This document shows, piece after piece, positions 15,103-23,630 of a DNA stretch of 64,000 nucleotides (position 1 is the first letter of the stretch; every line of letters starts with the position of its first letter). A program made the translations under genes and the position numbers. The notes beneath the pieces are model-generated. The model made no database searches and was not told the origin of the DNA. It was given only the letters and a program-made list of their open reading frames with translations. This DNA comes from a virus, in IMG/VR virus record IMGVR_UViG_3300023223_001361, positions 96,400 to 160,399 of that record; one strand, 5' to 3'.

Positions 15103-15655
15103 ACCATTTTATGTTGGCATCGATTACTCGATGACTTCTCCTGCCATTTGTGTTTGTTACTCAGAAATATTTAATTTTGATCAATGTAAATTCTTTTTCT
15201 TAACAAAAGAAAAATCCAAATTAAAGAATGAAGTACAGTTTTTTTCTCCTGATTTGTTGAATGATGATTTTTCTTCTAATGAAGAAAGATTCCTTAGAAT
15301 AGCATGTTGGGCTACGACCTGTATTGTACCTCCATCAATACCTAAAGTGTTTATTGAGGGATATGCTTATGCTGCTAAAGGTCGAGTATTCAATATTGGA
15401 GAGAATACGGGAGTTCTAAAAAGTAGATTATATCAAGCGAATCTTAGATATGAGGTATTAGCTCCGGGTTCAGTAAAGAAATTTGCTACAGATAAAGGAA
15501 ATGCTAAGAAACCAGAAATGCTTGAAGCTTTCCTTAAAGACACAGGATTTGATTTAGAGCAATATTTCGATGTTGCGAAGAGAAAGAATAAATCCCCTGC
15601 TTCTGACATTGCCGATTCTTACTTCATTTGCAAGCTTGGAGCATCACAGAGCTAA
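15077..15655 (+). CDS. RuvC-like Holliday-junction resolvase
   Basis: The protein of about 192 aa shows the RNase H-fold resolvase pattern: YVGIDYSMTSPAI (first Asp), VFIEGYAYA (Glu) and the C-terminal SPASDIADSYFI (Asp pair). GRVFNIGENTGVLKSRL and the Lys-rich PGSVKKFATDKGNAKK match RuvC-type DNA contacts. It would resolve branched recombination intermediates before packaging, the job done in T4 by the unrelated endonuclease VII. ATGs at 15077 and 15083 are both possible. It is the last gene before the virion operon. Confidence 0.8.
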   Translation: MIMIKKTTRPFYVGIDYSMTSPAICVCYSEIFNFDQCKFFFLTKEKSKLKNEVQFFSPDLLNDDFSSNEERFLRIACWATTCIVPPSIPKVFIEGYAYAAKGRVFNIGENTGVLKSRLYQANLRYEVLAPGSVKKFATDKGNAKKPEMLEAFLKDTGFDLEQYFDVAKRKNKSPASDIADSYFICKLGASQS

Positions 15656-15825
15656 AATTCCATTTTTATTTCCTAGTTTTTTCAACCACTTATAACCCAC
15701 TAATTTAACGAAAATAGCTATTTCTGACTTTATGTGTATCAGTCTATATGATACTATATGTTTCATTAAATTGAGTAGTTAAGAGGATAGGATCATTAGG
15801 CATTTCATAAATCTGAAAATAGTTC
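15656..15825. other. intergenic region with inverted repeat
   Basis: No gene seen. The stretch is AT-rich, with a perfect inverted repeat GTATCA-7 nt-TGATAC at 15736-15754 that could be an operator or weak hairpin about 70 nt upstream of the promoter at 15826. Confidence 0.5.
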
Positions 15826-15854
15826 TTGACATATCTTTTAAAAATCATTATAAT
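15826..15854 (+). promoter_or_regulatory. consensus sigma70 promoter of the virion operon
   Basis: TTGACA (15826-15831), 17-nt spacer, TATAAT (15849-15854), a perfect match to the bacterial housekeeping consensus. It points into the leader and the structural operon from 16022. Confidence 0.9.
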
Positions 15855-15860
15855 AAGGGT

Positions 15861-16021
15861 GTCCCGTTTTAAGGTTTTATTAGATTATAGGCTGTTAAAA
15901 GTTTTCATATTCTTTGGATCCCTTGGCTAACTCTTTGTATTCTTTCCTTTTTACCTTTCCATTCATATCCTAAATATAAACGTAAATAATCGTTTTATTC
16001 CAACTGAAGGATCAAGAATTC
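15861..16021 (+). promoter_or_regulatory. about 160-nt untranslated leader
   Basis: The transcript from the consensus promoter would carry about 160 nt before the first gene. It is pyrimidine-rich in the middle (15930-15960) with no open frame. GAAGGA lies 10 nt before the GTG at 16022. I see no strong hairpin; a regulatory role is speculative. Confidence 0.4.
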
Positions 16022-16369
16022 GTGACCGTATTACGAGGCACAGTACCAGTTAATGTACCAAATGAAGTATTGGTGACAAGTGTTCTTAACAGTTTAGGGT
16101 TTGATACAGTAGGTACTATTGCTACTTTTACAAACTCTTCTGGTGGCAAAAAAAGAATTCATAACATCATTGCTTCGGGAACTGGGTATGCTCTTTATAC
16201 TGTAGTTTTAAATACAGTTATTATAGCAAGCCTACGAACAGGACCATCTAGAAATGTTGACTTTTTCCTAAATATTGATATTAATGATGGGGATATTATT
16301 GATATCAAAGCCCATCATTTTACAGATGGCGATACGCAAAATTATGAAGCGACGATTTTTGGATTTTAA
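16022..16369 (+). CDS. small beta-rich virion-type protein
   Basis: The 115-aa protein (MTVLRGTVPVNVPNEVLVTS) starts at GTG 16022. Its core (KRIHNIIASGTGYALYTVVLNT through INDGDIIDIKAHHF) is a series of beta strands ending in YEATIFGF. It resembles the domain in the genes at 16682, 17596 and 19145, suggesting a duplicated beta-sandwich used in tail or decoration proteins. No named family. Confidence 0.65.
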   Translation: MTVLRGTVPVNVPNEVLVTSVLNSLGFDTVGTIATFTNSSGGKKRIHNIIASGTGYALYTVVLNTVIIASLRTGPSRNVDFFLNIDINDGDIIDIKAHHFTDGDTQNYEATIFGF

Positions 16370-16382
16370 ATAAAGGAAACAT

Positions 16383-16625
16383 ATGGCAGATCTACCAGCA
16401 CATAGAGGATGGGAAGGCATGGATATGCCTGAAGATGTCTCTAAGATGTATATCGATGTTAAGATCCAGGAAATAAGAAGTAGAATTTCTCGAATCTCCC
16501 AAGATATTGAAGATCTTGAAAGGGGAAAGATCACAGAACTCAAAGCTAATAAACGTATGCTTGAAATTTCATTAGATGAATGGGAAGGAAAAAGAGATGC
16601 TATTGTAGTAGAATCTAAGAAATAG
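16383..16625 (+). CDS. small coiled-coil protein in virion operon
   Basis: The 80-aa protein begins MADLPAHRGWEGMDMPEDV and continues as a long heptad-patterned helix (IRSRISRISQDIEDLERGKI, ELKANKRMLEISLDEW). AAAGGA precedes the ATG. A trimeric coiled-coil connector or scaffold is plausible but unproven. Confidence 0.65.
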   Translation: MADLPAHRGWEGMDMPEDVSKMYIDVKIQEIRSRISRISQDIEDLERGKITELKANKRMLEISLDEWEGKRDAIVVESKK

Positions 16626-16636
16626 GTTTCAAGTTT

Positions 16637-16644
16637 TATAAATA
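16637..16644 (+). promoter_or_regulatory. T4-type late promoter
   Basis: TATAAATA exactly, 38 nt before the gene at 16682. T4 late promoters consist of this -10 only and need gp55, gp33 and gp45 (family knowledge); gp33 is encoded at 42045. Confidence 0.7.
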
Positions 16645-16681
16645 TAATTGATAATTCATCATTTTTAAGGAGAGTTAATAC

Positions 16682-17260
16682 ATGGCAGATGGACATTTTC
16701 CTACTTTAATTTCTAAGGATATAAGTGCTAACTTAATAGGAAATCCAATTTTTGTTCAGATTTCCGATGGAGTTGAGATTGCTCAAATTGATCCTGCCGG
16801 CAATCTAGCAATTGATATTTCAGTTCAAACTCTCGAAGCTGTTGCTGTCAGTAAAAATCAACTTACCAATACTGAGCTTAATCCAATTTTCGTTGAGATT
16901 GTTGAATCTTCTCTTTCAACAATTGAAGTTCATGATTACGATACTGCCGTTTCTGTTGTTGGCGATGGTTCTAGTGATCATGATTATACAGTAGTGGGTA
17001 CAACCTTTTTGCTACAAAAAATTGTTATGTCTTCATCTGGAGCTGCTAAGTTTGAAGTTCAAACTGGACCTATTGCATCATTAGTAACTGTAGCTGTTGT
17101 TTTTATTCCAAAGCGTGGTGGTACAGAATGTTTAGATATTACAAAGGTGCCTCGTGAAGTTCCCGATACTTTAACTGGAACAGTTCGTGTTATAAGAACA
17201 AATCGTGAAGGTTCTTCTCAAGATATTTATACTACGATTATTGGGAATGATATTCCATAA
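16682..17260 (+). CDS. beta-rich virion-type protein with internal repeat
   Basis: The 192-aa protein has two copies of NPIFVxI (at about residues 21 and 61). A C-terminal beta domain (LLQKIVMSSSGAAKFEVQTG, GTVRVIRTNREGSSQDIYTT) follows, related to the operon's other sandwich domains. AAGGAGAG lies upstream. Likely structural; exact location in the virion unknown. Confidence 0.65.
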   Translation: MADGHFPTLISKDISANLIGNPIFVQISDGVEIAQIDPAGNLAIDISVQTLEAVAVSKNQLTNTELNPIFVEIVESSLSTIEVHDYDTAVSVVGDGSSDHDYTVVGTTFLLQKIVMSSSGAAKFEVQTGPIASLVTVAVVFIPKRGGTECLDITKVPREVPDTLTGTVRVIRTNREGSSQDIYTTIIGNDIP

Positions 17261-17292
17261 TATTAAGTAACTAAATAATAATGATGATTTTC

Positions 17293-17309
17293 GGGGTCGG
17301 ATCGACCCC
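17293..17309. repeat. perfect 7-bp hairpin
   Basis: GGGGTCG, loop GAT, CGACCCC lies in the 81-nt gap between two structural genes. No T-run follows on either strand, so it is not a classical terminator; an mRNA processing or stability element is possible. Confidence 0.6.
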
Positions 17310-17341
17310 AATATGAATTTTGAAATGATTGGAGTAATACT

Positions 17342-17590
17342 ATGTCTGACCTTAAAACACCTGAACGCCGAGCCACTGAAAAAAAAGTCCATCAACCAGA
17401 GCCGGTTGCAGAAAAATCCAAAACACCATCTCAAGAAGTTCAACCACCGCCTGGTCATTTAACACTTGAACAAGGTAATATTGATATAATAACTGCGAAA
17501 CTTCTTGAATCTATGAATAGGAAATTAATGACTCTCTTGGAAATGCTTGATTCTAGATTACCCAAAAAGGAAGAATCTAAAAAAGAGTAA
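17342..17590 (+). CDS. small hypothetical virion-operon protein
   Basis: The 82-aa protein has a Pro/Lys/Glu-rich flexible first half (residues 1-40, HQPEPVAEKSKTPSQEVQPP). A helix follows (IITAKLLESMNRKLMTLLEMLD) that may oligomerise. No family recognised. Five nt separate it from the next gene. Confidence 0.6.
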   Translation: MSDLKTPERRATEKKVHQPEPVAEKSKTPSQEVQPPPGHLTLEQGNIDIITAKLLESMNRKLMTLLEMLDSRLPKKEESKKE

Positions 17591-17595
17591 TTAGT

Positions 17596-17949
17596 ATGGC
17601 AGATCTTGGTGTTGAAGAAACTTTATATAGGCAAGAATTTACTGATAGTCTTGATGCTTCGGATTTAACTTTTATAACTTCTTTTGGTCGTGAGGTTAAA
17701 ATAAGTTTTCTTGCGGTTCATGTTGATACCACTTATTCAGTTAAAAGAGATTTGAAAGTTTTTTTTGATTCTATTACTGGACCAAATTATGATTTTCTTT
17801 TAATATTAGAAGATATGAAAAATGCAAGTGATTTTCTTTGGTATCCAGATCAAGAGTTATTTTTGAAAGCCGGTGATGAACTTAGAGTTGTTGTTCCCCA
17901 ATTAACTGGTGCAACTGCATATATAACATCAATAGCGAGGCAAGCATAA
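17596..17949 (+). CDS. beta-sandwich virion-type protein (paralogue of 19145 C-terminus)
   Basis: The 117-aa protein aligns by eye with the C-terminal half of the 19145 gene. Both read F-T-S-F then V-K-I-S/N, a DLKVFFDS/DVEVSFGS strand, NYDFLLILED/NFDTLLRFVN, and LKAGDELRVVV/LEEGDEIIVTC. The shared domain suggests a repeated building block of a fibre, collar or baseplate appendage. The stop overlaps the next ATG (TAATG). Confidence 0.65.
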   Translation: MADLGVEETLYRQEFTDSLDASDLTFITSFGREVKISFLAVHVDTTYSVKRDLKVFFDSITGPNYDFLLILEDMKNASDFLWYPDQELFLKAGDELRVVVPQLTGATAYITSIARQA

Positions 17950-19145
17950 TGACAACTAGAATAAATGGAAAAGAAGTTATTTCATTTAAGACAGATGATG
18001 TTTTAACAATTGCAACAATTTTCGAACATAAACAAATTTATGATAATAATTTATTATATTGGGATAATCAAGAATTAAGTGGATCAGGAACTAATTCTGT
18101 TTATAATCAAAATGAATCATCAACGATACTTTCTGTATCAGGTAGTGTTGCAGGAACAAGAGTAAGACAAACATTTAGAAGGATGAATTATCAATCTGGT
18201 TCAAGAAAATTATCATCACAAATTTCTGCTGTATTGGGTAATGGGCAAGCAGGAATTACTAGAAGTTTAGGATTATTTGAAGATAATGATGGTTTATTTT
18301 TTAGTCAACAGGATTTAAATATATCAGTAGTAATTAGAAGTTCTGTAACTGGTACTCCTGTTGACACAATAATTAATCAAATCGATTGGAATATTGATAC
18401 ATTTGATGGAAATGGACCTTCTGGATTGAATTTAGATTTTAGTAAAATTCAGGATTTTTTTATAGAGTTTCGTTGGCTTGGCGCTGGAATAGCTCGTTTT
18501 GGATTTATTATTGATGGTCAGAAATTTCTTTGTCACGAAGAGCAATTTGCAAATTTAGATAATAGAGTTTTTATAAGAACACCAAATTTACCAATTCGTT
18601 TCGAAATAGAAAATGATGGCACAGGTGTCGCTAGTGAAATAGAATGCGGAGCTGTCTCTGTATCAAATGAAGGGGTGCCATTAAGTTTTGGTATACAGAG
18701 AACTATTTCAACCGAAGGTGTACATTTAAATGCTAATTCAGCAAATACCATATATACATTATTTGTTATTCGTACACAATTAGCAGCTCCACTAGCAGAG
18801 ATATTAGTTTCTGGCGGTTCTTTTATAGCAGAAACAAATGACAATTTTGAAGTGATGTTAATACTGAATCCAACTATTAATGGAATTCTTACTTACAATC
18901 CTATTCCAGGTAGTGGGTTTGAGTTTGCTCTGGGTGATACGACTAATACAATTGTACCAAGTACAGGTATTGTTGAAGCCAGAGGATTTTTTCAATCGGC
19001 TGGTTCTGGTCAGATTAATTTAACAACTCAAATTAATCCAGGCATTGCCCTTGATGGAACTAGAGATATTTTAGGACTTGCGATACGTCCTCTTTCATCA
19101 AATGCTGATTTCCAAGGAACTCTTACTTTTAAGGAACTTTTATAA
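17949..19145 (+). CDS. structural protein, fibre-type
   Basis: The 398-aa protein (MTTRINGKEVISFKTDDVLT) is beta-rich throughout. Receptor-like loops rich in Gly, Ser and Asn alternate with strands (GSVAGTRVRQTFRRMNYQSG, AGIARFGFIIDGQKFL). The last third (ILVSGGSFIAETNDNFEVML) resembles phage proteins found beside tail fibres. Coupled by 1-nt overlaps on both sides. No catalytic motif. Confidence 0.65.
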   Translation: MTTRINGKEVISFKTDDVLTIATIFEHKQIYDNNLLYWDNQELSGSGTNSVYNQNESSTILSVSGSVAGTRVRQTFRRMNYQSGSRKLSSQISAVLGNGQAGITRSLGLFEDNDGLFFSQQDLNISVVIRSSVTGTPVDTIINQIDWNIDTFDGNGPSGLNLDFSKIQDFFIEFRWLGAGIARFGFIIDGQKFLCHEEQFANLDNRVFIRTPNLPIRFEIENDGTGVASEIECGAVSVSNEGVPLSFGIQRTISTEGVHLNANSANTIYTLFVIRTQLAAPLAEILVSGGSFIAETNDNFEVMLILNPTINGILTYNPIPGSGFEFALGDTTNTIVPSTGIVEARGFFQSAGSGQINLTTQINPGIALDGTRDILGLAIRPLSSNADFQGTLTFKELL

Positions 19146-19702
19146 TGGAATTTTCAATATCATGGGATGAATTAAAACAATTAATTTCTGATAAGAATTT
19201 GCCAATTCAATTTGTCGACAAAGGAAATTTATATACTATTTTTACTCAAGAAGGTTCTGCATTTTATACAACTAGAATCAGAAAAGAAACTCCGAAATCA
19301 GTAGATCAACAGGATTTTGAAGATAACCATCAATCATCTGCAAATGAAAGAATTTTAATTGATCGATCAAAAATATTAAGACAAACAACCTCACAGGATT
19401 TGAGTATCGGACCCTTAAATTTCACAACATCTTTTATTGAGAATGTCAAAATCAATTCAGTTTTGATGCATTTTTCCGCAGATCCAAAAAATAATGATGT
19501 AGAAGTTAGTTTTGGTTCTAAAGATGGATCAAACTTTGATACTCTTTTACGTTTTGTTAATGTTAATGGTAAATCAGATGTCTTTTTAGATTTTTTTGGA
19601 AATTTTCTTTTAGAAGAAGGGGATGAAATAATAGTTACTTGTAGTAATACAACTCTTCCAAGTTCAACTGTTTTTGTGACCGTTATAGGAGAAAAAGGAT
19701 AA
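19145..19702 (+). CDS. two-domain beta-rich structural protein
   Basis: The 185-aa protein has an N-terminal 60-residue domain (MEFSISWDELKQLISDKNLP). A Gln/Asn-rich linker and a C-terminal sandwich paralogous to the 17596 protein follow. Both ends overlap neighbours by 1 nt. Probable virion appendage component. Confidence 0.6.
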   Translation: MEFSISWDELKQLISDKNLPIQFVDKGNLYTIFTQEGSAFYTTRIRKETPKSVDQQDFEDNHQSSANERILIDRSKILRQTTSQDLSIGPLNFTTSFIENVKINSVLMHFSADPKNNDVEVSFGSKDGSNFDTLLRFVNVNGKSDVFLDFFGNFLLEEGDEIIVTCSNTTLPSSTVFVTVIGEKG

Positions 19703-20511
19703 TGGCTGATCTTTATTTAGATGGCACACTTATTTTCGGAGCTGGTCTTTCTGCCGAAGTTATAGCAGCAGCCGCTTTAAATGATCTTCCAACAGGTTTT
19801 ATTTCTGGTTTTCAATTAACATGGATAGATGCTGATACTATTGAAATATCATCGGGTCTTGCTAGAGATTTTTTGGATGTTGCTAATATAATTGATGAAT
19901 TATCTACTGCACAAGTTCAATTATCTGTAGATTTGGACACAGGAAGTGAGGCTGCTGATACTTGGTATGCTATTCATGTGATTGGTGATAGTGATGGAGT
20001 TAATCCTGTAGATTTTCTTTTTTCTTTGAGTGAAGATAATCCAACTTTGCCTGTTGGATATGATTCGTTCCGAAGAATTGGTTGGGTTAGGAATGATCCT
20101 AGTTCAGATATTCTTTCCTTTGAAGAAATTGGCACTGATAAGGATCGAACAGTTTGGTGGAACCAAGAAAATACACTTACTAGAATTTTAACAAATGGTT
20201 CTGATTTGACATTTACCGAGATCGATGCGAGTAATTATGCTCCTCCAACATCAAATGAAATTATAGGTCTTTGTTCCTTTTTAACCGGCTCTGGTGGTGG
20301 CTCTCAAATGGATAATAAATTACATATTAGAGGAAAATTATCTACTATTACAGATTCATTAACTCTTCTGAACGTTGGGTCTAAAATAACAGATTTTATG
20401 AATGATCATTTGGTAATTCGTATTAATGGAAATCAATTATTTGAATATAGAGTTGATTCTGCTCAAAACCAAGCTACGATTGCCGTTGCTGCTTATTTGG
20501 ATGATTTATAA
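19702..20511 (+). CDS. tail-fibre-like structural protein
   Basis: The 269-aa protein contains TWYAIHVIGDSDGVNPVDFL, then LPVGYDSFRRIGWVRND. This pattern is common in phage tail-fibre head or baseplate-proximal proteins, followed by a beta-rich tip domain. The N-terminus is MADLYLDGTLIFGAGL. The 1-nt overlaps bind it to its neighbours. Host-binding role is inference. Confidence 0.65.
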   Translation: MADLYLDGTLIFGAGLSAEVIAAAALNDLPTGFISGFQLTWIDADTIEISSGLARDFLDVANIIDELSTAQVQLSVDLDTGSEAADTWYAIHVIGDSDGVNPVDFLFSLSEDNPTLPVGYDSFRRIGWVRNDPSSDILSFEEIGTDKDRTVWWNQENTLTRILTNGSDLTFTEIDASNYAPPTSNEIIGLCSFLTGSGGGSQMDNKLHIRGKLSTITDSLTLLNVGSKITDFMNDHLVIRINGNQLFEYRVDSAQNQATIAVAAYLDDL

Positions 20512-21110
20512 TGGCAACTCATAACGGTATAATTGAAGATGCAACTGGAGATTTATTACGAGCTGGTTATGTAAGTTTTGTTCCTGGAGTTGGAGAAAGT
20601 TTACGTACAGATGTCCCAATTCCAGCAAAACTAAAAGACAATCTTGATTTTGATAAATTTCATCGTTGGAATGGATCTTCTTGGATTGAGATAGATAATA
20701 ACCCAGAAATTGTTTTGGATCCAGGAAGTGAGGGTAGAGGAATTGTCATGGCTTTAACTGGAAATGTTGCTGGTGGACAATCCCAACCTTATATTCAAGT
20801 GAAATCTAATGACTATGTAGTAGCTTCAAGATTTATATTTGCAGGAACAGATTTAGTAGGTAAACCTGCAAAATTAACAATTTTATACTTGGTGGAAGAT
20901 TCTCTACAAACTGGAAGTATTAGATTATATGATTTAACTAATGGAAATATTATAGCTGAAAAAACAGGTATAGATGATGAAGATTTTACAATTTTAGATA
21001 TGGGATTACTTTCAAGTTTACCACAAGGAAATTCAGTATTGGAAATTCAAGCTAAGACAATTAGTAATGGTCATTATATAAGAGTATCCAGTTTAACAAT
21101 GGAATTTTAA
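20511..21110 (+). CDS. beta-rich virion-type protein
   Basis: The 199-aa protein (MATHNGIIEDATGDLLRAGY) has an N-terminal segment seen in several phage fibre-associated proteins (a DGxxLRAGYV-like hairpin). A carbohydrate-binding-like sandwich follows (KSNDYVVASRFIFAGTDLVG, SIRLYDLTNGNIIAEKTG). No enzyme motif. Confidence 0.6.
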   Translation: MATHNGIIEDATGDLLRAGYVSFVPGVGESLRTDVPIPAKLKDNLDFDKFHRWNGSSWIEIDNNPEIVLDPGSEGRGIVMALTGNVAGGQSQPYIQVKSNDYVVASRFIFAGTDLVGKPAKLTILYLVEDSLQTGSIRLYDLTNGNIIAEKTGIDDEDFTILDMGLLSSLPQGNSVLEIQAKTISNGHYIRVSSLTMEF

Positions 21111-21112
21111 AA

Positions 21113-21874
21113 ATGTCACTAACAGTAAAAAAATATAGATATAAATGCACAACAGAATCTAAGAATATTCATGAATGGCGTGATGAGTCTGAAGGTGCGC
21201 CGAACCAATGTAAAAATGATCCTGCTCATAGTATCGATACTTCTAGTATAAGTGTTATCGAAACTAAAGAAGACAATGTTGTTATTATTCAAGAGGAAGA
21301 GATTAAAACTGGTGGTCATTTCCAAACTCGACAATTACATATGAGTTGTGCAGCAAATAGTTGGACAGAACTAGATGTTACTTGGGAATATCCAGTATCT
21401 ATTCTTGATGCTGAATTTAAATCAGTTTCAAATATGAAAGAAGATAAATTAGAAGTTGTTATTTCTCCAGATGCTATAGTTGGTGCAATTACTTCTGATG
21501 TTTCTGATATGGATACAGTAATTAATGTTGATCAATCTGTTATTGATAATATTGCTATTGGTTATAAAATTCAATTAGATGATTTAACAAATAAAGATAT
21601 GATTGGTTATATAACTGCTGTAGATTATACTAATAATCAAATTGTAGTAACAGGAGGTGCTAGTCAAGCTTTTACTGCTACTCCAACCTACGTTAGGATG
21701 TCTATTATGATGGCTAGAAAATTTATAATAGGTCATTCTGGAAGAAATACAATAGGCGGAAATAAAATTGGGGGTAGTCATATTCCTGCTGGAACAATAG
21801 TTCGTATTAGATATAAGAATAAACATCTAACAGATGTTAAAGATTTCTTTGCAAAACTTGATATTCTTTATTAA
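21113..21874 (+). CDS. structural protein with N-terminal Cys motif
   Basis: The 253-aa protein starts with a zinc-ribbon-like segment (YRYKCTTESKNIHEW and NQCKNDPAH). Beta domains follow (QLHMSCAANSWTELDVTWEY and the Ile/Val-rich DTVINVDQSVIDNIAIGYKI). Two nt separate it from the previous gene. Probably virion; function unknown. Confidence 0.6.
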   Translation: MSLTVKKYRYKCTTESKNIHEWRDESEGAPNQCKNDPAHSIDTSSISVIETKEDNVVIIQEEEIKTGGHFQTRQLHMSCAANSWTELDVTWEYPVSILDAEFKSVSNMKEDKLEVVISPDAIVGAITSDVSDMDTVINVDQSVIDNIAIGYKIQLDDLTNKDMIGYITAVDYTNNQIVVTGGASQAFTATPTYVRMSIMMARKFIIGHSGRNTIGGNKIGGSHIPAGTIVRIRYKNKHLTDVKDFFAKLDILY

Positions 21875-21885
21875 TAAATAGGAAT

Positions 21886-22356
21886 ATGTCTGCAAGTAAT
21901 ATTATTCGTAATGGAGGTTGTGATCGCATAACACTTTTAGCTCTTGATGTTCGGAAAGATCCAGTCATTGGGGCTACAGTTACTCTAGCTTTAAGAGATA
22001 TTAAAACTGGAGAGTTCTGGGATGGCGTTGACTTTGTTCCTGGCTTTGCAAGTGTTACAATGGTAGAAACAAATGTAACCAATTGCCCTGGAGAATATCA
22101 TTATGATTTGGTAACTTCAGATAGAGAGATTTTATATAAAGCTGATGGAGTTGGAATAGCAAATGCCCCATTTCGAGGTTCTGCACAATTTGTCGATTGG
22201 ATTGGAGACATCATAATTACTAGAAAATACTCTCGGAACAGAGTTGTTTGCGATGGAGGAAGATATACTGTATTTGATGATGATGGAAATATTTTAGAAA
22301 CTGGTGATGCAACCATAATGGAAAGAAAACCAGATGGATTTCCAGATATTCCTTAA
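21886..22356 (+). CDS. hypothetical virion-operon protein
   Basis: The 156-aa protein (MSASNIIRNGGCDRITLLAL) looks Ig-like in its N-terminal half (VIGATVTLALRDIKTGEFWD, NVTNCPGEYHYDLVTSD). It ends with a DDDGNILETG turn typical of phage structural repeats. No named family. Confidence 0.6.
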   Translation: MSASNIIRNGGCDRITLLALDVRKDPVIGATVTLALRDIKTGEFWDGVDFVPGFASVTMVETNVTNCPGEYHYDLVTSDREILYKADGVGIANAPFRGSAQFVDWIGDIIITRKYSRNRVVCDGGRYTVFDDDGNILETGDATIMERKPDGFPDIP

Positions 22357-22368
22357 AGAGGATTAGTA

Positions 22369-22632
22369 ATGCAAAATAAACATAAGATTTTTTTTGAAAA
22401 ACTTGCTGCTTTATGTGCTGAGTTTGAAGTTTCTCATCTAGGTTCTGAGAGCAGTGGAACAACTTTTGATATGCGTTTTCGAGATTATGATGAATATTAT
22501 AATATTGACTATGTAGATAATTGGGTTGGGAACGAAGAAGGTTTAACAGTATCTTGTTGGAATCGAGAGCAAGAAGATTTTGGCATGAAAAAGGTTGTTA
22601 GAAAGAAAAAAATCAAAACCTCCAAGGAGTAA
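22369..22632 (+). CDS. small hypothetical protein in virion operon
   Basis: The 87-aa protein (MQNKHKIFFEKLAALCAEFE) is followed by an acidic Tyr-rich stretch (MRFRDYDEYYNIDYVDNWVG) and a very basic tail (KKVVRKKKIKTSKE). AGAGGA precedes the ATG. No family recognised. Confidence 0.55.
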   Translation: MQNKHKIFFEKLAALCAEFEVSHLGSESSGTTFDMRFRDYDEYYNIDYVDNWVGNEEGLTVSCWNREQEDFGMKKVVRKKKIKTSKE

Positions 22633-22635
22633 TAA

Positions 22636-23109
22636 ATGTCTTGTTCGTGGTTTTTGCTTAAACCTAGACATGAAATAGTTAAAGAGATTCAAGTTGTTGG
22701 GAATATTATTGTAGAAATTGAGCAAGAAGATTTTGTAGCTAGTGGCACCCAAACTGAAGAAATTGATGTAACTGTTGAGTCAGAAGAGTTTACAGCCACA
22801 GTAGATACAGATAAAAAAGATGTTATATTAGACACAGAGGAATTTTTTGTAACCATAGATGGTAGGGTAATATTTAAGGTGGCACAACCTGCAAGTTTTA
22901 TTTTTCGAGAAATCCCTTCTGGTATTATTAATGATGTTAATACTGTATTTACTTTAGCAAATATTCCTCAAACAAATACCGAAATTATAGTTTTGAATGG
23001 ATTAGTGATGAAAGATGTCAATGACTATACAATTTTCAACGATACAATAACTTTTGTCGTTCCTCCAAGTTCAGGAGACAGCTTATTCGTAAATTATATA
23101 AAGGCATAA
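22636..23109 (+). CDS. structural protein with phage tail C-terminal domain
   Basis: In this 157-aa protein the N-terminal half has four similar acidic strands (IIVEIEQEDFVASG, IDVTVESEEFTATV, DVILDTEEFFVTI). The C-terminal half (REIPSGIINDVNTVFTLANI, LNGLVMKDVNDYTI, TFVVPPSSGDSLFVNYI) is a domain recurrent in phage tail and fibre proteins. CAAGGAG precedes the ATG. Confidence 0.65.
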   Translation: MSCSWFLLKPRHEIVKEIQVVGNIIVEIEQEDFVASGTQTEEIDVTVESEEFTATVDTDKKDVILDTEEFFVTIDGRVIFKVAQPASFIFREIPSGIINDVNTVFTLANIPQTNTEIIVLNGLVMKDVNDYTIFNDTITFVVPPSSGDSLFVNYIKA

Positions 23110-23110
23110 A

Positions 23111-23482
23111 ATGGCTCGAAAGAAAATTGACTTAAAAATTTATCGTGGTGATGATCAATGTTTTACTTTTCGTATGAAAAATGATATTGGTGCCCCATTA
23201 GATTTATCTCAATATACAGCTTTTGCTGCTCATATCAAAAAAGACAAAAACCAAACGGTTGTTATTGCTGAGTTCACATTTGATGCAGCGAATTCAGATC
23301 TAGACAATGGGATTATAATCCTCACAATGGATGCTGACGATACTTTGTTACTTCCTAGAGTTTCCTGGTATGATTTTCAATTTCAAAATGCAGATGGCAA
23401 AATAACAACTCCTTTCTTTGGGAATGTTCTAGTGGAACGTGATGTATCCCAACCTCCCCCATTTGCACCTGGAACACCCTAA
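23111..23482 (+). CDS. BppU-N-like baseplate/tail protein
   Basis: The 123-aa protein reads DLKIYRGDDQCFTFRMKNDI, then PLDLSQYTAFAAHIKKDK and WYDFQFQNADGKITTPFFGN. This matches the layout of the N-terminal domain of upper baseplate protein BppU and relatives (family knowledge, matched by eye). It is the last gene of the structural operon. Confidence 0.65.
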   Translation: MARKKIDLKIYRGDDQCFTFRMKNDIGAPLDLSQYTAFAAHIKKDKNQTVVIAEFTFDAANSDLDNGIIILTMDADDTLLLPRVSWYDFQFQNADGKITTPFFGNVLVERDVSQPPPFAPGTP

Positions 23483-23513
23483 TATCACTAATAAATATAG
23501 TCATTTAGATAAC

Positions 23514-23542
23514 TTGACATAATGTATTGTTTATGGTATGAT
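23514..23542 (+). promoter_or_regulatory. sigma70-type promoter
   Basis: TTGACA (23514-23519), 17-nt spacer, TATGAT (23537-23542). It lies 110 nt before the gene at 23652 and directly before a self-complementary leader. Confidence 0.8.
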
Positions 23543-23549
23543 AATAATC

Positions 23550-23630
23550 ATGGACTAGATTGTGGCCGTGGTGTGGAACCGCATTAAAATATCAAGACAC
23601 AGCACCACATTGATTGTCTAGCCTTTCTTT
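23550..23630 (+). ncRNA. candidate structured leader or small RNA
   Basis: Downstream of the promoter, GG(A)CTAGA (23552-23559) can pair with TCTAGCC (23617-23623). Inside, GTGGTG (23568-23573) can pair with CACCAC (23603-23608), or TGTGG (23561-23565) with CCACA (23605-23609). CTTTCTTTATT follows, so this could be a short RNA with a weak terminator or the structured 5' leader of the next gene. Pairing is read by eye; function unknown. Confidence 0.4.

Noticed and set aside
17293-17309. Terminator call for the GGGGTCG/CGACCCC hairpin
   Set aside because: No T-run follows on either strand, so it is listed as a hairpin only.
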